A stretch of DNA of 64,000 bases, taken from contig NZ_JAHVDK010000040.1 of assembly GCF_051487185.1 (NCBI RefSeq), positions 1-64,000 of the forward strand, written 5' to 3'. The notes beneath the pieces were generated by a model that was not told the origin of the DNA, did no database searches, and saw nothing but the letters and a program-made list of their open reading frames with translations. The translations under genes were made by a program, and so were the position numbers. The DNA comes from Inquilinus limosus_F. Lineage in GTDB: Bacteria > Pseudomonadota > Alphaproteobacteria > DSM-16000 > Inquilinaceae. Of the stretch, positions 42,779 through 52,095 are shown in pieces. Position 1 is the first letter of the stretch. Each line of letters opens with the position of its first letter.

Positions 42779-44803
42779 CTACCGCGCTGCAGAAGCCCGT
42801 TCGACGCCGCCACAGTCTTCGTCGCCGACGGACGGCGATCGGGCGAGCGACCTCAGCCGCGCGGCGGCGGCTCGATCTGACAGCATCGCCTCGGTCGGCC
42901 TGGGCAGTCTTCGGCGCCAATTGGGGTGCTGGTCGGTCGTGCCAGGCAGATTGGGTTGTTCTTCGATCCCAAGGATGTCCTCGAACGGGATGATGGTGAG
43001 GACAGACGGCGCCGCACTGACATAGGCCAGCGCCGCATCGACAGCCGCCTCAGGCTGCTCAGGTGCCGACATCGGCGCTTCGGCGACACCAGCCAGCACG
43101 AAGGCTGCCCAGAGCCTTTCCCGGTCGGCAGCACGTTTCTCTTTTTCAACCCCAGGCCCGCTCGTCCGACCGAGCTTCAATGCCCAATCGATGTCGCATC
43201 CACGCCACCACCCGGCGACCGTCGGGAGATCGTGCGTGCTGGTCATCGCGGCGGCATCGGCTCGCCAGCGCCGAGGCTGCATAAACTCTCCATTCTCATC
43301 CCGCTCGAACCAGAGCACCTGCATCCCGAGCACGCCCCGATCGCTCATCTCCGAGCGAAGGCCATCGGGCACCGTTCCGAGATCCTCGCCGATTATGATC
43401 GCGCGAGCTCGCTGCGACTCGATGGCTGCGATACGCAACATATCGGTGAGCGGCATCGTCAGATAGACGCCGTTGACCGGTCCGGCACCATCCGGAATGA
43501 CCCAGAGCCGACGCAGCCCCAGAATGTGGTCGATGCGCATGCCTCCCGCATGGCGCAGATTAGCACGCAGCGTCTCGATATAGGTTCCGAACCCACCTCG
43601 CCGGAGAGCACGCGGAGCGAAGCCCGCGAGGCCCCAGTTCTGGCCCTCGGGTCCGAGCTCGTCCGGAGGCGCGCCGATGGACAATCCAGCGAGCAGATCC
43701 TCGGGCCTGCTCCAGGCCTGACTGCCGCCCGGGTCTAGGCCCACCGCAAGATCGGTGATCAACCCGACGGCCATTCCCCCCTCTCTGGCCGCTCTCTGCA
43801 CCGCCTCGATGCTGCGCTCCGCGAGCCATTGCAGAAAGAGGTGGAATTCGATCTCTTCGGCGTTCTCGCCGGCGAACTGAGCGACCGCGTCTCCTTCCGC
43901 ATCCTGGAACGGCTTGGGCCAAGCCCGCCACCCGTGGGCACCGCTCTCGAAGAAGTGCCCGTGCAACGCGTCGAAGGTGGCATGGCGAACGAGGCTCTGG
44001 CCGTGGGCCCCGGCGAAGGCGGCGACTTGGTCACGCACATGATCCGGGCGCTCCTCGAAGGCGCGCCTCAGCGCCTGCATGCGCCCAGGGATTGCCATTT
44101 CCCAGTCAATGAGGCTGCCCCCGCCTTCGGGACCGAGGTCCGCCTCGACGAGCCGAGGGTCGCCGAAAAGCACATTGAGGAACAGGCGGCTCGATGGGGC
44201 GTATGGGCTGTACCGCGTCGGATCCGCAGGAAACAGGGCGTGCAAGGGGCTGACCGAGATCGCATCGGCGCCGCGAGACGCAAAGGCGGCCGCAGACTCG
44301 CGAAGGGCAGCGAAGTCGCCGAACGCGGACTCCCGATCGCCGCGGAGTGCAGGAACCTGCACCGCCGGTGCCCAAATGCGTCGGCCCGGTGCTGCGTCCT
44401 GCACGCGGAAGCAGCGGCGCGGTGCGATCGCAAGCCGAATGAGTCGGCCGCCGATCTGCAGGTCGTAATAGCCTGGTTCCCCAATGCCGGAAAGGCGGGA
44501 GCCCTCGATCCTGACTGGGCGGGTGCTGCCATCCTCGCGCCGAAGCTCGGCTTCGGCGTCGACGGGTTCTCCGGGCAAGCGGATCGGATCTTCGACATCC
44601 GCGGATAGGAAGCGACAGTCGAGAGACTCGGCTGCCAGCAGCCGGCGGCTCTCGTCGATCGCGGCGCTGTTGCCGGCGGGAAAGCCGAGGCGGCCCAGCA
44701 CCGTCACCAGCACCTCGTCGGAAACGATCTGCGGCGCGCCGTCGGCGTTCTCCCAAAGGCGCTGCAGACCCGCATCGCTGGCCAGCGCGTGAAGCGGCTT
44801 CAT
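42779..44803 (-). CDS. malQ: 4-alpha-glucanotransferase (amylomaltase)
   Basis: The GH77 enzyme moves alpha-1,4-glucan segments between maltodextrins. The 674-residue product contains SVSPLHALFPADPTRYSPYA, then IDWEMAIPGR, MAVGLITDLAVGLDPGGSQA, NWGLAGFAPRALR, the nucleophile region GGMRIDHILGLRRLW, and the acid/base region IIIGEDLGTVPDGLR. MTSTHDLPTVAGWW with the third catalytic Asp follows. ATG at 44803 overlaps the TGA of treZ (ATGA), so the two are coupled; the frame before it is shadow. With TreZ it points to alpha-glucan and trehalose turnover. The last 25 residues are unusual and may reflect a changed C-terminus. Confidence 0.93.
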   Translation of the reverse strand: MKPLHALASDAGLQRLWENADGAPQIVSDEVLVTVLGRLGFPAGNSAAIDESRRLLAAESLDCRFLSADVEDPIRLPGEPVDAEAELRREDGSTRPVRIEGSRLSGIGEPGYYDLQIGGRLIRLAIAPRRCFRVQDAAPGRRIWAPAVQVPALRGDRESAFGDFAALRESAAAFASRGADAISVSPLHALFPADPTRYSPYAPSSRLFLNVLFGDPRLVEADLGPEGGGSLIDWEMAIPGRMQALRRAFEERPDHVRDQVAAFAGAHGQSLVRHATFDALHGHFFESGAHGWRAWPKPFQDAEGDAVAQFAGENAEEIEFHLFLQWLAERSIEAVQRAAREGGMAVGLITDLAVGLDPGGSQAWSRPEDLLAGLSIGAPPDELGPEGQNWGLAGFAPRALRRGGFGTYIETLRANLRHAGGMRIDHILGLRRLWVIPDGAGPVNGVYLTMPLTDMLRIAAIESQRARAIIIGEDLGTVPDGLRSEMSDRGVLGMQVLWFERDENGEFMQPRRWRADAAAMTSTHDLPTVAGWWRGCDIDWALKLGRTSGPGVEKEKRAADRERLWAAFVLAGVAEAPMSAPEQPEAAVDAALAYVSAAPSVLTIIPFEDILGIEEQPNLPGTTDQHPNWRRRLPRPTEAMLSDRAAAARLRSLARSPSVGDEDCGGVERASAAR

Positions 44804-46521
44804 GGCGACGCCAGCCACGCTACGACGCTGTCGGGCGATCCGGCCAGGCTCTCCGCGTAGATGACAGTGCCATGGACCGGCGGAAACGTCACCGGGTCGT
44901 CCCCGAAATTCACGGCAATGCTCAAGACTGTGCCGTTGCCCAGCTGCCAGCGCGCGAGGACGGCGGCGTCTCCCACCGCATCCGTACCTTTCGATCGCGC
45001 GCCAACCAAGTGCGGAGTGATCTTGGTCCGCCGAATGGCGAGCAGCCGGCGGTAGAGGTCCAACCATGATGCCGCATTGGGACCGGGCAGAGGTTTTGAG
45101 CGATCAAACGTTGACTTGGCGTTCGGATCGGGGATGCGCATTCTCGTCTCGGGGTTGGCAAATGCGGGAAAGCTTACGAACTCTCTTCTCCGGCCCTCGC
45201 ACACGGCCTCGGCGAGCTCGCCTCGATAGTCTGTGAAGAAGAGGAACGGTGATTCCGAGCCGCTCTCGTCGCCCATGAAGATCAGCGGCACCTGAGGGCT
45301 GAGCAGCAAAAGGGCCGTGGCTGCGCGCAACTTCGTCTCGCTAGTCAGGAGGGTGAGGCGTTCGCCCAACGCGCGGTTGCCAACCTGGTCGTGATTTTGA
45401 AGGAAGGAGACGAAGGCGGTTGGCGGGAGGTGGTCGCTTGGCTTCCCGCGAGGCCGGCCGCCGCGGTTGAGCGAACCGTGCCCTTGATAGACAAAGCCCT
45501 CCGCCAGGCTACGCGCCAGCTTGGGGGCCGGTCTGTCCGCAAAATCCCGGTAGTACGCGTCGGTCTCGCCGGTCAGCAGAACATGCATCGTATTGTGGAA
45601 ATCGTCGTTCCACTGGGCATCGTACCGTCCGGGCCCGATCCTGTCGGAGTCGTTATTTTCGTTCTCCAATATCAAATGTATGTGGCGCTCCGGCCCGAGC
45701 GTCTGGCGAACTTCGTGAGCTAATGCATCGAGAAACTCATCGTTCTCGATCGCGTGTACGGCGTCGAAACGCAATCCGTCTACGCGGTAGTCCCGAAGCC
45801 ACATCAGAGCATTGTCAAAGAAGAATCGACGGACCGGTTCTCTGTCGACCGCCACCGCACCGCCCCAGGGCGTTTCCGCGTCCTTGCGAAAAAAGGAGCT
45901 TGCGTACTGACCGATATAGTTCCCTTCCGGTCCGAAATGGTTGTAGACGACATCGAGGAACACCATCAGCGAAAGCTGGTGCGCCCGGTCGATCAACGCC
46001 TTCAATTCGTCAGGCGAGCCGTAGCTCTCTTCCGGTGCGTAGGGCAGCACGCCGTCATACCCCCAGTTGCGAGCCCCGGGAAAGGCGTGGATCGGCATCA
46101 ACTCAATAGCCGTGATACCAAGCGCAGCAATCGAGTCGAGCCTCTTGGCCACCCCGGCGAAGCCGCCGAGCAATCCGACATGCAGTTCCTGAATTACCGA
46201 CTCGTGCCAAGGGCGGCCACGCCAGTCGGCCGTCCGCCAGGCATAGCTCTCCTCATCCACCACGACGCTCCAGCCACTCACGCCGCCGGTTACAGCTCGC
46301 GATGCCGGATCGGGGACGGCTAGATCGTCCTCGAGCCTGAAACGATAGACAGTGCCCGGCCCTGCATCAGCCTCGACCACGAACCATCCGTCGTCTTCGG
46401 CCGCCATTTCGATCAAAGGGCCATCGCGAGTTTCGAGAGACACGGCCCTGCGGTCCGGCGCCCACAGCGCGAAGCGAGCCCGACCGAGAGCGACCGGCGT
46501 TGGTCCCCAGGTTTTGTTCAT
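44800..46521 (-). CDS. treZ: Malto-oligosyltrehalose trehalohydrolase
   Basis: TreZ releases trehalose from maltooligosyl-trehalose; trehalose protects against desiccation and osmotic stress. The 573-residue GH13 protein has the N-terminal beta-sandwich (FALWAPDRRAVSLE), then IQELHVGLLGGFAGV, ELMPIHAFPGARNWGYDGVL, VVYNHFGPEGNY, the nucleophile in YRVDGLRFDAVHAIEN, the acid/base in LILENENND, and SFLQNHDQVGNRALGERL. The start at 46521 (MNKTWGP) is typical. It overlaps malQ by 4 bases. The partner TreY (maltooligosyltrehalose synthase) is not in this window, so the pathway is incomplete here. Confidence 0.93.
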   Translation of the reverse strand: MNKTWGPTPVALGRARFALWAPDRRAVSLETRDGPLIEMAAEDDGWFVVEADAGPGTVYRFRLEDDLAVPDPASRAVTGGVSGWSVVVDEESYAWRTADWRGRPWHESVIQELHVGLLGGFAGVAKRLDSIAALGITAIELMPIHAFPGARNWGYDGVLPYAPEESYGSPDELKALIDRAHQLSLMVFLDVVYNHFGPEGNYIGQYASSFFRKDAETPWGGAVAVDREPVRRFFFDNALMWLRDYRVDGLRFDAVHAIENDEFLDALAHEVRQTLGPERHIHLILENENNDSDRIGPGRYDAQWNDDFHNTMHVLLTGETDAYYRDFADRPAPKLARSLAEGFVYQGHGSLNRGGRPRGKPSDHLPPTAFVSFLQNHDQVGNRALGERLTLLTSETKLRAATALLLLSPQVPLIFMGDESGSESPFLFFTDYRGELAEAVCEGRRREFVSFPAFANPETRMRIPDPNAKSTFDRSKPLPGPNAASWLDLYRRLLAIRRTKITPHLVGARSKGTDAVGDAAVLARWQLGNGTVLSIAVNFGDDPVTFPPVHGTVIYAESLAGSPDSVVAWLASP

Positions 46522-46556
46522 GGATGCACCCCGGCTCGTCCTAAAGTCACATCGCG

Positions 46557-46823
46557 TTAGGCCTTGGGACGCGCATCCTCCAGGTTCAGGGCCACGGCCG
46601 TCGCCGGAATCTTGATGTGGCCGCGCTCCTCGGTCGCGGTGTTCAGCAGCATATTGCAATACTTGACGGGACCGCGCGCACCGAAGGCCTGGAACTTGTA
46701 CTGCATCGCGACGCGGATCTCGCCCTCGACCCCGCCGATCGCCTGCTGGAGCGCGCGGGCGAACACCGGGTTCGGCGTGACCACCCGAACCGGGAACTGC
46801 AGCTTTCCGTCGCTGTAGGACAT
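46557..46823 (-). pseudogene. Manganese catalase, N-terminal fragment
   Basis: The 88-residue frame is clearly the start of a Mn-containing catalase: YSDGKLQFPVRVVTPNP, then FARALQQAIGGVEGEIRVAM, and MLLNTATEERGHIKI where the metal-binding TEE..H pair sits. The family has about 290 residues. Here it stops after NLEDARPKA, before the second half of the dimetal site, so it cannot be an active catalase. The Glu after the His (HIE in most members) is Lys. GGAG-like sequence precedes the ATG. It is immediately upstream of treZ on the same strand. Confidence 0.75.
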
Positions 46824-48050
46824 GGCCGTTCTCCTGGTATGTCATTGGAAATGGACCGTCGGTCCAGAGACTCAGTACGGGAAGAGGTTCGGCGCCAGCC
46901 GGGTGATGAAACTCGAGAACGCGGAGCGCCCGGGCCGCTGGCGTTGGCGAGCAGCCAATCGCGGCTGTCACCTCACCGTGGGTTATGCAGAAGGCGGCCG
47001 GGACGACAATCGGGCGGCGCTGCAGGATTGGTCATCGGCCTGCCCGTTGCACAGCGTCCAGGGCAACGACGTCGGGGCTCGGGTCGGACGCCAGTGCCGC
47101 GAAGTTTCGCGCTTGGCCGACGGCTCGGGCTGCGCGGCGAACGAGGCCGCACACCGATCGATGTCTAGCTCATGAGCCCCTGGCCGCGTTCGCGAAGCCG
47201 GGGTTCCGAACGGATCGCCGCAAATCACGGTCATCGGGTCGCAGTCGCTAGCTCCGGCCGACAACTTTGCCCGGAAATGGGGGATCGACACATGATTCTG
47301 CGCCCGCAATCGCTGGTGCAGCTCAGCAGGAACAGGCAGATTATCGCTGCCGGCTGGTGCGTGTCGCATGGACTGGCCTCGCGGAGGTTTTCGATCGTTG
47401 ATTGCCGAGAGCGGTTTGCGAGCCAATACCGGCTCACCCCTCCGAAGTTCCCCCCGCCATCCCTTGACAACGAAAATATCGGATCCGCTTTGAGACGGGA
47501 CCAGACGAATGCCGGGCGTTCTGTTCGGTGGATGCACGCGATCCAACGATCCGGGTAACGGAGGCTCGAACTAGCTAATCACGCCAGCGCCGCCGCAGTC
47601 GGCGGACCGCCAGGACATCTCGGGTCGGGCGCGACATTTCCCGAGGCGCTGCGGATCTAGGTAGCAACAGAGGCGACCGTTCCCCATCGAGGCGCGAGCC
47701 GAGGCCCAGCATGGGCCGGAGCGCTCGGCGCGCCGGTCCGTGCGGCGCGCATTCCTCAAGCCCCAATCCGAATCGGTGGCCGATCGACAGACTGGACGAC
47801 TACGCATCTCGCCAGGTGAATTGCAGGTGGCGCAGGTGTCCTATAAATCGCCGGCCGAACCCGTGGGCCACGCCCAGCGACAGGCCGAAGACTTGGCACC
47901 CGGATGACAATTTCACTTAGATCTGGGACGAGATTTCATATATCTACGGAATTTAACATTTCTATAATACAAATAATATAGTCAAAAATCGTGATGGGTC
48001 AAGACCACCACGAGCCATTCTGATTTTTTATCATCCGCCTTTGCCATTAC
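46824..48050. other. Long intergenic stretch, no recognisable gene
   Basis: About 1.2 kb without a convincing gene. Small frames on both strands have mixed codon use. The minus strand near 46880-46915 reads SSFITRLAPNLFPY before a stop, which looks like the tail of a lost protein. The last 100 bases (47930-48000) are strikingly AT-rich (for example ATTTAACATTTCTATAATAC) and are probably part of the promoter region of the next gene. Confidence 0.4.
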
Positions 48051-48077
48051 GGAACGCACGCTGCCCTGCGCCCCGTT
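48051..48077 (+). promoter_or_regulatory. EcfG-like promoter of the sigma-receiver gene
   Basis: GGAAC at 48051-48055 and CGTT at 48074-48077 are 18 bases apart, one base more than the usual 16-17. CGTT ends 27 bases before the ATG at 48105. Both boxes match the general stress consensus exactly. Confidence 0.5.
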
Positions 48078-48104
48078 GCCCTTCGTGTATGAATGGAGGG
48101 TAAG

Positions 48105-49136
48105 ATGGCAGAGATTTCGCCGACGACGAGGCAGACTTTCATCGCGGAGGTCCTGCCACACATAGCCGAACTGCGCCGCTATGCCTACGCGCTGACCCGG
48201 AACTGCGCGGATGCCGACGATCTGCTTCAGGACACTATGGCGCGGGCCTTGGTCAAGCTTCACCTCTGGGAAGCAGGAACGCGCATGGTGCCCTGGCTGA
48301 CCGTGATGATGCGGAACATCTGCCGATCGGCCTACGGCCGGGCGTGGAGCAAAGTCCAATGGTGTGAGCTCGCAGAGTTCGACTCGGTCGCGCCCGCCCC
48401 GCAGCTCGACACGATCGAGCTGAAGGAAGCGGGCGAGCTCTGGTCCAGGATGCCGGACCATCATCGCGAGGTGCTCGAAATCGTCGCCCTCGACGGCCTG
48501 TCTTACGAAGATGCGGCGGACCGCCTGAAGATCCCGGTCGGCACGGTCCGGTCGCGCCTGTCCCGGGCGCGGGACTCACTGAGGGCCGCTGTCATAAGAG
48601 ACGAGGTGAGCGGCAGGACGCTCGCGCAAATTCCTGGCCTGGAACGGCGGAGGCCTCCAGCTCTCGGGCGGACCAACCGCCAGGCGTTCGAGCCGGCCGA
48701 TCGGCTGAGGGACCGAAAGGACCTATTACCTCGTGTCAGCCAGCGTGTGATGCTCGTTGAAGACGACTTCTGGCTGGCGGGGGTGCTCGAAAAATTCGTT
48801 CGGGAGGTTGGGCTCGAAGTCGTCGGGCCCGTGGGCCGGTTGCAGGACGCGATCGACCTGGCGACCTCGGAGCCGATCGACGCGGCCGTGCTGGACATCC
48901 GGCTCGATCGTGACACGGTCTATCCCGTCGCGGATATCCTCGAAGGCAAGGAAATTCCCTTCGCCTTCGTGACCGCCTTGGCCGTGTCGGACACACAGGG
49001 GGTCCACCAAGGCAGGCCAATCTGGAACAAGCCGATCGACCGACGCCAGTTCCAGCGAGACCTCAGAGTTCTCCTCGAAGGTCCCGCGATCCACCCCGTC
49101 AATGGACGAGGTCTTCACTGCGAAGAACCCATTTAA
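48105..49136 (+). CDS. ECF sigma factor fused to a receiver domain
   Basis: The 343-residue protein begins with a full ECF sigma factor: region 2 IAELRRYAYALTRNCADADD, LLQDTMARALVKLHLWEAGT, and region 4 DGLSYEDAADRLKIPVGTVR, then SRLSRARDSLRAAV. After a basic linker of about 50 residues comes a receiver domain from near residue 214: VMLVEDDFWLAGVLEKFVRE, AAVLDIRLD with the phospho-acceptor Asp, AFVTALAV with the switch Thr, and WNKPIDRRQF with the conserved Lys. The order sigma-receiver is that of PhyR, but in PhyR the sigma part is a degenerate mimic, whereas here region 4 looks DNA-binding. GGAGG 5 bases before ATG 48105 sets the start; an earlier ATG at 48093 is less likely. Confidence 0.85.
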   Translation: MAEISPTTRQTFIAEVLPHIAELRRYAYALTRNCADADDLLQDTMARALVKLHLWEAGTRMVPWLTVMMRNICRSAYGRAWSKVQWCELAEFDSVAPAPQLDTIELKEAGELWSRMPDHHREVLEIVALDGLSYEDAADRLKIPVGTVRSRLSRARDSLRAAVIRDEVSGRTLAQIPGLERRRPPALGRTNRQAFEPADRLRDRKDLLPRVSQRVMLVEDDFWLAGVLEKFVREVGLEVVGPVGRLQDAIDLATSEPIDAAVLDIRLDRDTVYPVADILEGKEIPFAFVTALAVSDTQGVHQGRPIWNKPIDRRQFQRDLRVLLEGPAIHPVNGRGLHCEEPI

Positions 49137-49419
49137 GCGCAGTCGACGGCCACACCGGCGGTCCCGGCAGCACAATGAACGGCCAGCGTATGCTTGATTG
49201 GAAGACGTACTCGAAGGGCGATCGATCCGAGCAGGAGGACACGGCACTGCGGTTTGTGAATTATGCGAGCGGGAGAAGCGTGGGAGTCTGTGCTCTGACG
49301 AGATCGTTCGATGCCACTCCTCACCACTCGTCGCTTGAATAGCCAGCCAAGGCGGAGCCCCTCCGCGAGGTGAGCCTGACGCTTTGTAGGAACGGGTGGC
49401 TTCTGGCCTTTTCGGGAAG

Positions 49420-49810
49420 TCGAGCGGATGAGTTCCCAGGCCACTTCCGAGACGGCGTCTCATGGCCCATTCGGCCGCGTCAAGGTCCTTGGCGACGATG
49501 GCTTCGAAGACAGCGGCGCGCGGCATTTCGCACCAGTGCCGGATCAGCAATTCCATGTAGGCCTTGTGCAGCACCGGGTAGATAGGGCTGCGCGGGAACC
49601 GATAGAGCAAAGCGTGGAAGGCAACTTCTGTATCGTAGAAGTCTCGGTATCGCCGATCGCCGCGCGAAGGTTCCGCTCGAGGGCCGCGCCTAACTCTCCG
49701 ATGTCCTCCCTCCTCACGTCCCCGCGGCGACGCGCGCGAGCCCGCTCTCGATGAAGATGCGCGTTTCGAATTAGTTGCCGACGCCCTCTTCATCATGAAG
49801 GGGATGTCTG
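49420..49810 (-). pseudogene. GntR/FadR-type regulator (FCD domain) remnant
   Basis: In broken minus-strand frames one reads FETRIFIESGLARVAAG, then RRYRDFYDTEVAFHALLYRF, PIYPVLHKAYMELLIRHW and AIVAKDLDAAEWAMRRRL. This is the order of the FCD effector domain of FadR-like GntR regulators, including the D..FH motif. At least two frameshifts and a stop interrupt it, and the helix-turn-helix part is gone. The target is unknown. The surrounding 49137-49419 and 49811-50080 hold nothing I recognise. Confidence 0.65.
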
Positions 49811-50082
49811 ACGAACTGGCCGACCGTGTCGAGGGCACGGTCGCGGTTAGGTGCAACGCGCCGCGGGGCTTTCGTCCGGACCTTCCCTGCCTTCCCCCAC
49901 TAGTGGGTTCGGAAGCGGGTCGATGAAGATCATAATAGACTCGAGGGCTAGGGACCGGCCTGGATGCAGTCCAGTCCCCGGACTGCACCTACACCGATCG
50001 CGGCGCCCTCGCCTGAGGACGCCGGGGCCCGCGATCCAATAATTCGCCGCCGAAGTCCTATCCCAAGATCATCGCAGACGAG

Positions 50083-51006
50083 TCACGACGTCTGTGCGGC
50101 GGTACTCGTTTCCGTGCCTCGAAACTGCCGCAGTTCATTGTGAATGTCGGTCGCCGCCAAAGCCGCGTGCCCAAACCCAACTGCGATCTGATTGAGAGCC
50201 CTGACCAAGTCTCCGATAGCGTAGACCCCATCCACCGACGTCTCCTGGTGCTCATTGACCAGCACATAACCCTCCCGGTCCTGTTGCGCATCGAGGGCCG
50301 ACGCCAGTTCCGAGCGCACCGTGCACCCCAGGGCGGCATATAGCACGTCAATCTGGCGTGACTGAGCATTGAGGGTCACGGTGAATCCGCGCTTGCCAGC
50401 GGCGAGACCCTCGACCGAGTCGGAAATCTCGATACCCTTCGCCAATGCCTGCAGGCGCAGAGCGGACATACCACCGCTCGGAGGGCTGCACAGGACGAGC
50501 AAGTGCGGCGTGTAATGCCGCAGAAACAATGCCTCGCGCAAGGCCTTTGCTTCCGGACCGAGCACGGCCACCTTCCGTCCAATCACCTCATATCCGTCAC
50601 ATACCGGGCAGAGCCGAACGGTTCCGACCGCAATCAACTTGTTCAAATCGGGAATGTCAGGTACGGCATCCACAATTCCGGTGGCGAGAATGATGCGACG
50701 GCAGACCGTCACCCCCGCGGTGGACCGAACCTCGAACGCGTCACCGGCACGCCCGATACTTTGCACGTGCCCGTCGATAATTGCCGCACCGAATTTGAGC
50801 GCCTGCCGGCGTATGCGTTGCAGCAATGCGGGCCCGCTTATTCCGGCGGGATAGCCCGGACAGTTGTGGCTTTTGGCGATCAATTTCGACCGGGAGTCGC
50901 CGGCATCAAAGACGGTCACCCGGCGTCGGAACCGGCTGAGGTACACGGCGGCGGCCAGCCCGGCCGGACCGCCTCCGACGATAACCACCTCAGAACAATC
51001 TTTCAT
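50083..51006 (-). CDS. Thioredoxin-reductase-like FAD/NAD(P) oxidoreductase
   Basis: The product of about 307 residues has a two-dinucleotide-fold layout: VVIVGGGPAGLAAAVYLSRF for FAD at the N-terminus, CPGYPAGISGPALLQRIRRQ, the redox dithiol in RLCPVCDGYEV (Cys-x2-Cys, as CATCDG in TrxR), the second dinucleotide motif AVLGPEAKALREALFL in a weakened form, and SVDGVYAIGDLVRALNQIAV at the C-terminus. The glycine-rich NADP motif is altered (GPEAKA instead of GGGNSA), so cofactor use may differ from canonical TrxR. The start is ATG 51006; a GTG at 51018 is possible. No thioredoxin gene is adjacent. Confidence 0.88.
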   Translation of the reverse strand: MKDCSEVVIVGGGPAGLAAAVYLSRFRRRVTVFDAGDSRSKLIAKSHNCPGYPAGISGPALLQRIRRQALKFGAAIIDGHVQSIGRAGDAFEVRSTAGVTVCRRIILATGIVDAVPDIPDLNKLIAVGTVRLCPVCDGYEVIGRKVAVLGPEAKALREALFLRHYTPHLLVLCSPPSGGMSALRLQALAKGIEISDSVEGLAAGKRGFTVTLNAQSRQIDVLYAALGCTVRSELASALDAQQDREGYVLVNEHQETSVDGVYAIGDLVRALNQIAVGFGHAALAATDIHNELRQFRGTETSTAAQTS

Positions 51007-51211
51007 ATGATCGCGCACGAGGCTTCAGGGTGGCAAAGAGACCGTCCAAGGGTGATCGAGGGTCGTCGGGAAGGTCATCCGTGTGAGAGGTTCGGAATAG
51101 CTCAACCAGCCGCTTCAATCTGCAGTGACCCCAGTAAACGCCCGGCCAAACCTGGACGTTCCGTGGTTGCGCAAATAATCCGGCGTTCGATCGCGATCGG
51201 GCTTTTACCTC

Positions 51212-51505
51212 GTGCCGCACAATCTTGTGCCGGCAGAGGTTCCTTTCCTGTTCGTCTTGATTGCCCTCGGAGTTGCAGCGTCGCTAGCGCTGGTCGGGTT
51301 GCTCATGGGCGCGGTTCTGGCCGCGCGTGACCCAGAGGGCGGACAGGTTGCGTTACTGCCGAGATCAAGCGCATCCCCAGGGGAACTGGCTGCTGGGACG
51401 CGGACGTTGACACCGGAAGCGGGTCGTACCGGGAGCTTCCGACGCTATGCCACCCCGTATCCGCAGGACAGCATCCGCCGCGCGGCGCAGATGATGGCGA
51501 GCTAA
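51212..51505 (+). CDS. Possible small membrane protein running into CBS debris
   Basis: The frame encodes one clear membrane helix (FLFVLIALGVAASLALVGLL) followed by MGAVLAARDPEGGQ and a variable tail. The last 20 residues (YPQDSIRRAAQMMAS) are the first residues of the following CBS pseudogene. So this is either a small membrane protein with a shifted end or a chance fusion. No ribosome binding site is obvious. Confidence 0.3.
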   Translation: MPHNLVPAEVPFLFVLIALGVAASLALVGLLMGAVLAARDPEGGQVALLPRSSASPGELAAGTRTLTPEAGRTGSFRRYATPYPQDSIRRAAQMMAS

Positions 51506-51854
51506 ACGTGGGCTCCTTGCCGGTGTGTGACGGCCAGCGGCTGGTCGGCATGATCACCGACCGTGACATCACCGTCCGCGCCGTCGCCGCGGGCCTCGAC
51601 CCCGAGAACGCGAAGGTCTCGGACGGCATGTCCGAGGACGTGCGCCGGTGCTGGACGGATGACGACGTGGAGGAGGTCTCGGTCTAATGGGCGAGACCCA
51701 GATCCGGCGCATTCCGGTGATCAACGCCGACAAGCAGCTGGTCGGTATGGTTTCGCTCGGCGACCTGTCGACCAAGCACGCTCCTGGCGCGGCGGAGACG
51801 CTGGAGGAGGTCTCAACCCCGTCCGCGCCCGACAACAGTGGCAAAAAAGGGTGA
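51450..51854 (+). pseudogene. CBS-domain protein, two frameshifts
   Basis: Three adjacent frames encode a two-CBS protein of the type common in alphaproteobacteria. First DSIRRAAQMMA. After a one-base shift, ELNVGSLPVCDGQRLVGMIT and DRDITVRAVAAGLDPENAKV, up to CWTDDDVEEVS. After another shift, MGETQIRRIPVINADKQLVG and MVSLGDLSTKHAPGAAETLE. CBS pairs bind adenine nucleotides. The shifts near 51500 and 51685 each need a single base change. The gene is otherwise complete at the 3' end, so the decay is recent. Confidence 0.75.
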
Positions 51855-52095
51855 GCGGGGCTGTCCTCTCGGGGCTGTCATTAAAATGAGCCCGTAGCCG
51901 CCGGTGCCAGTCCCAGCCACGGAGATCTGGGCTCGGGCTCCAGGGGCTGATGAGATCGTGCGCGACGAAGCCGATGAGCGGATCCCGGCGAGCGCCGGGG
52001 CCTGCCTGAGAATGATGACCGACCGGCTCGATCTCGCGAGGCGCCAGCCGCTCGCAAGCACGATCTGGACTACGCCTGCACGTACATGGAACGTA

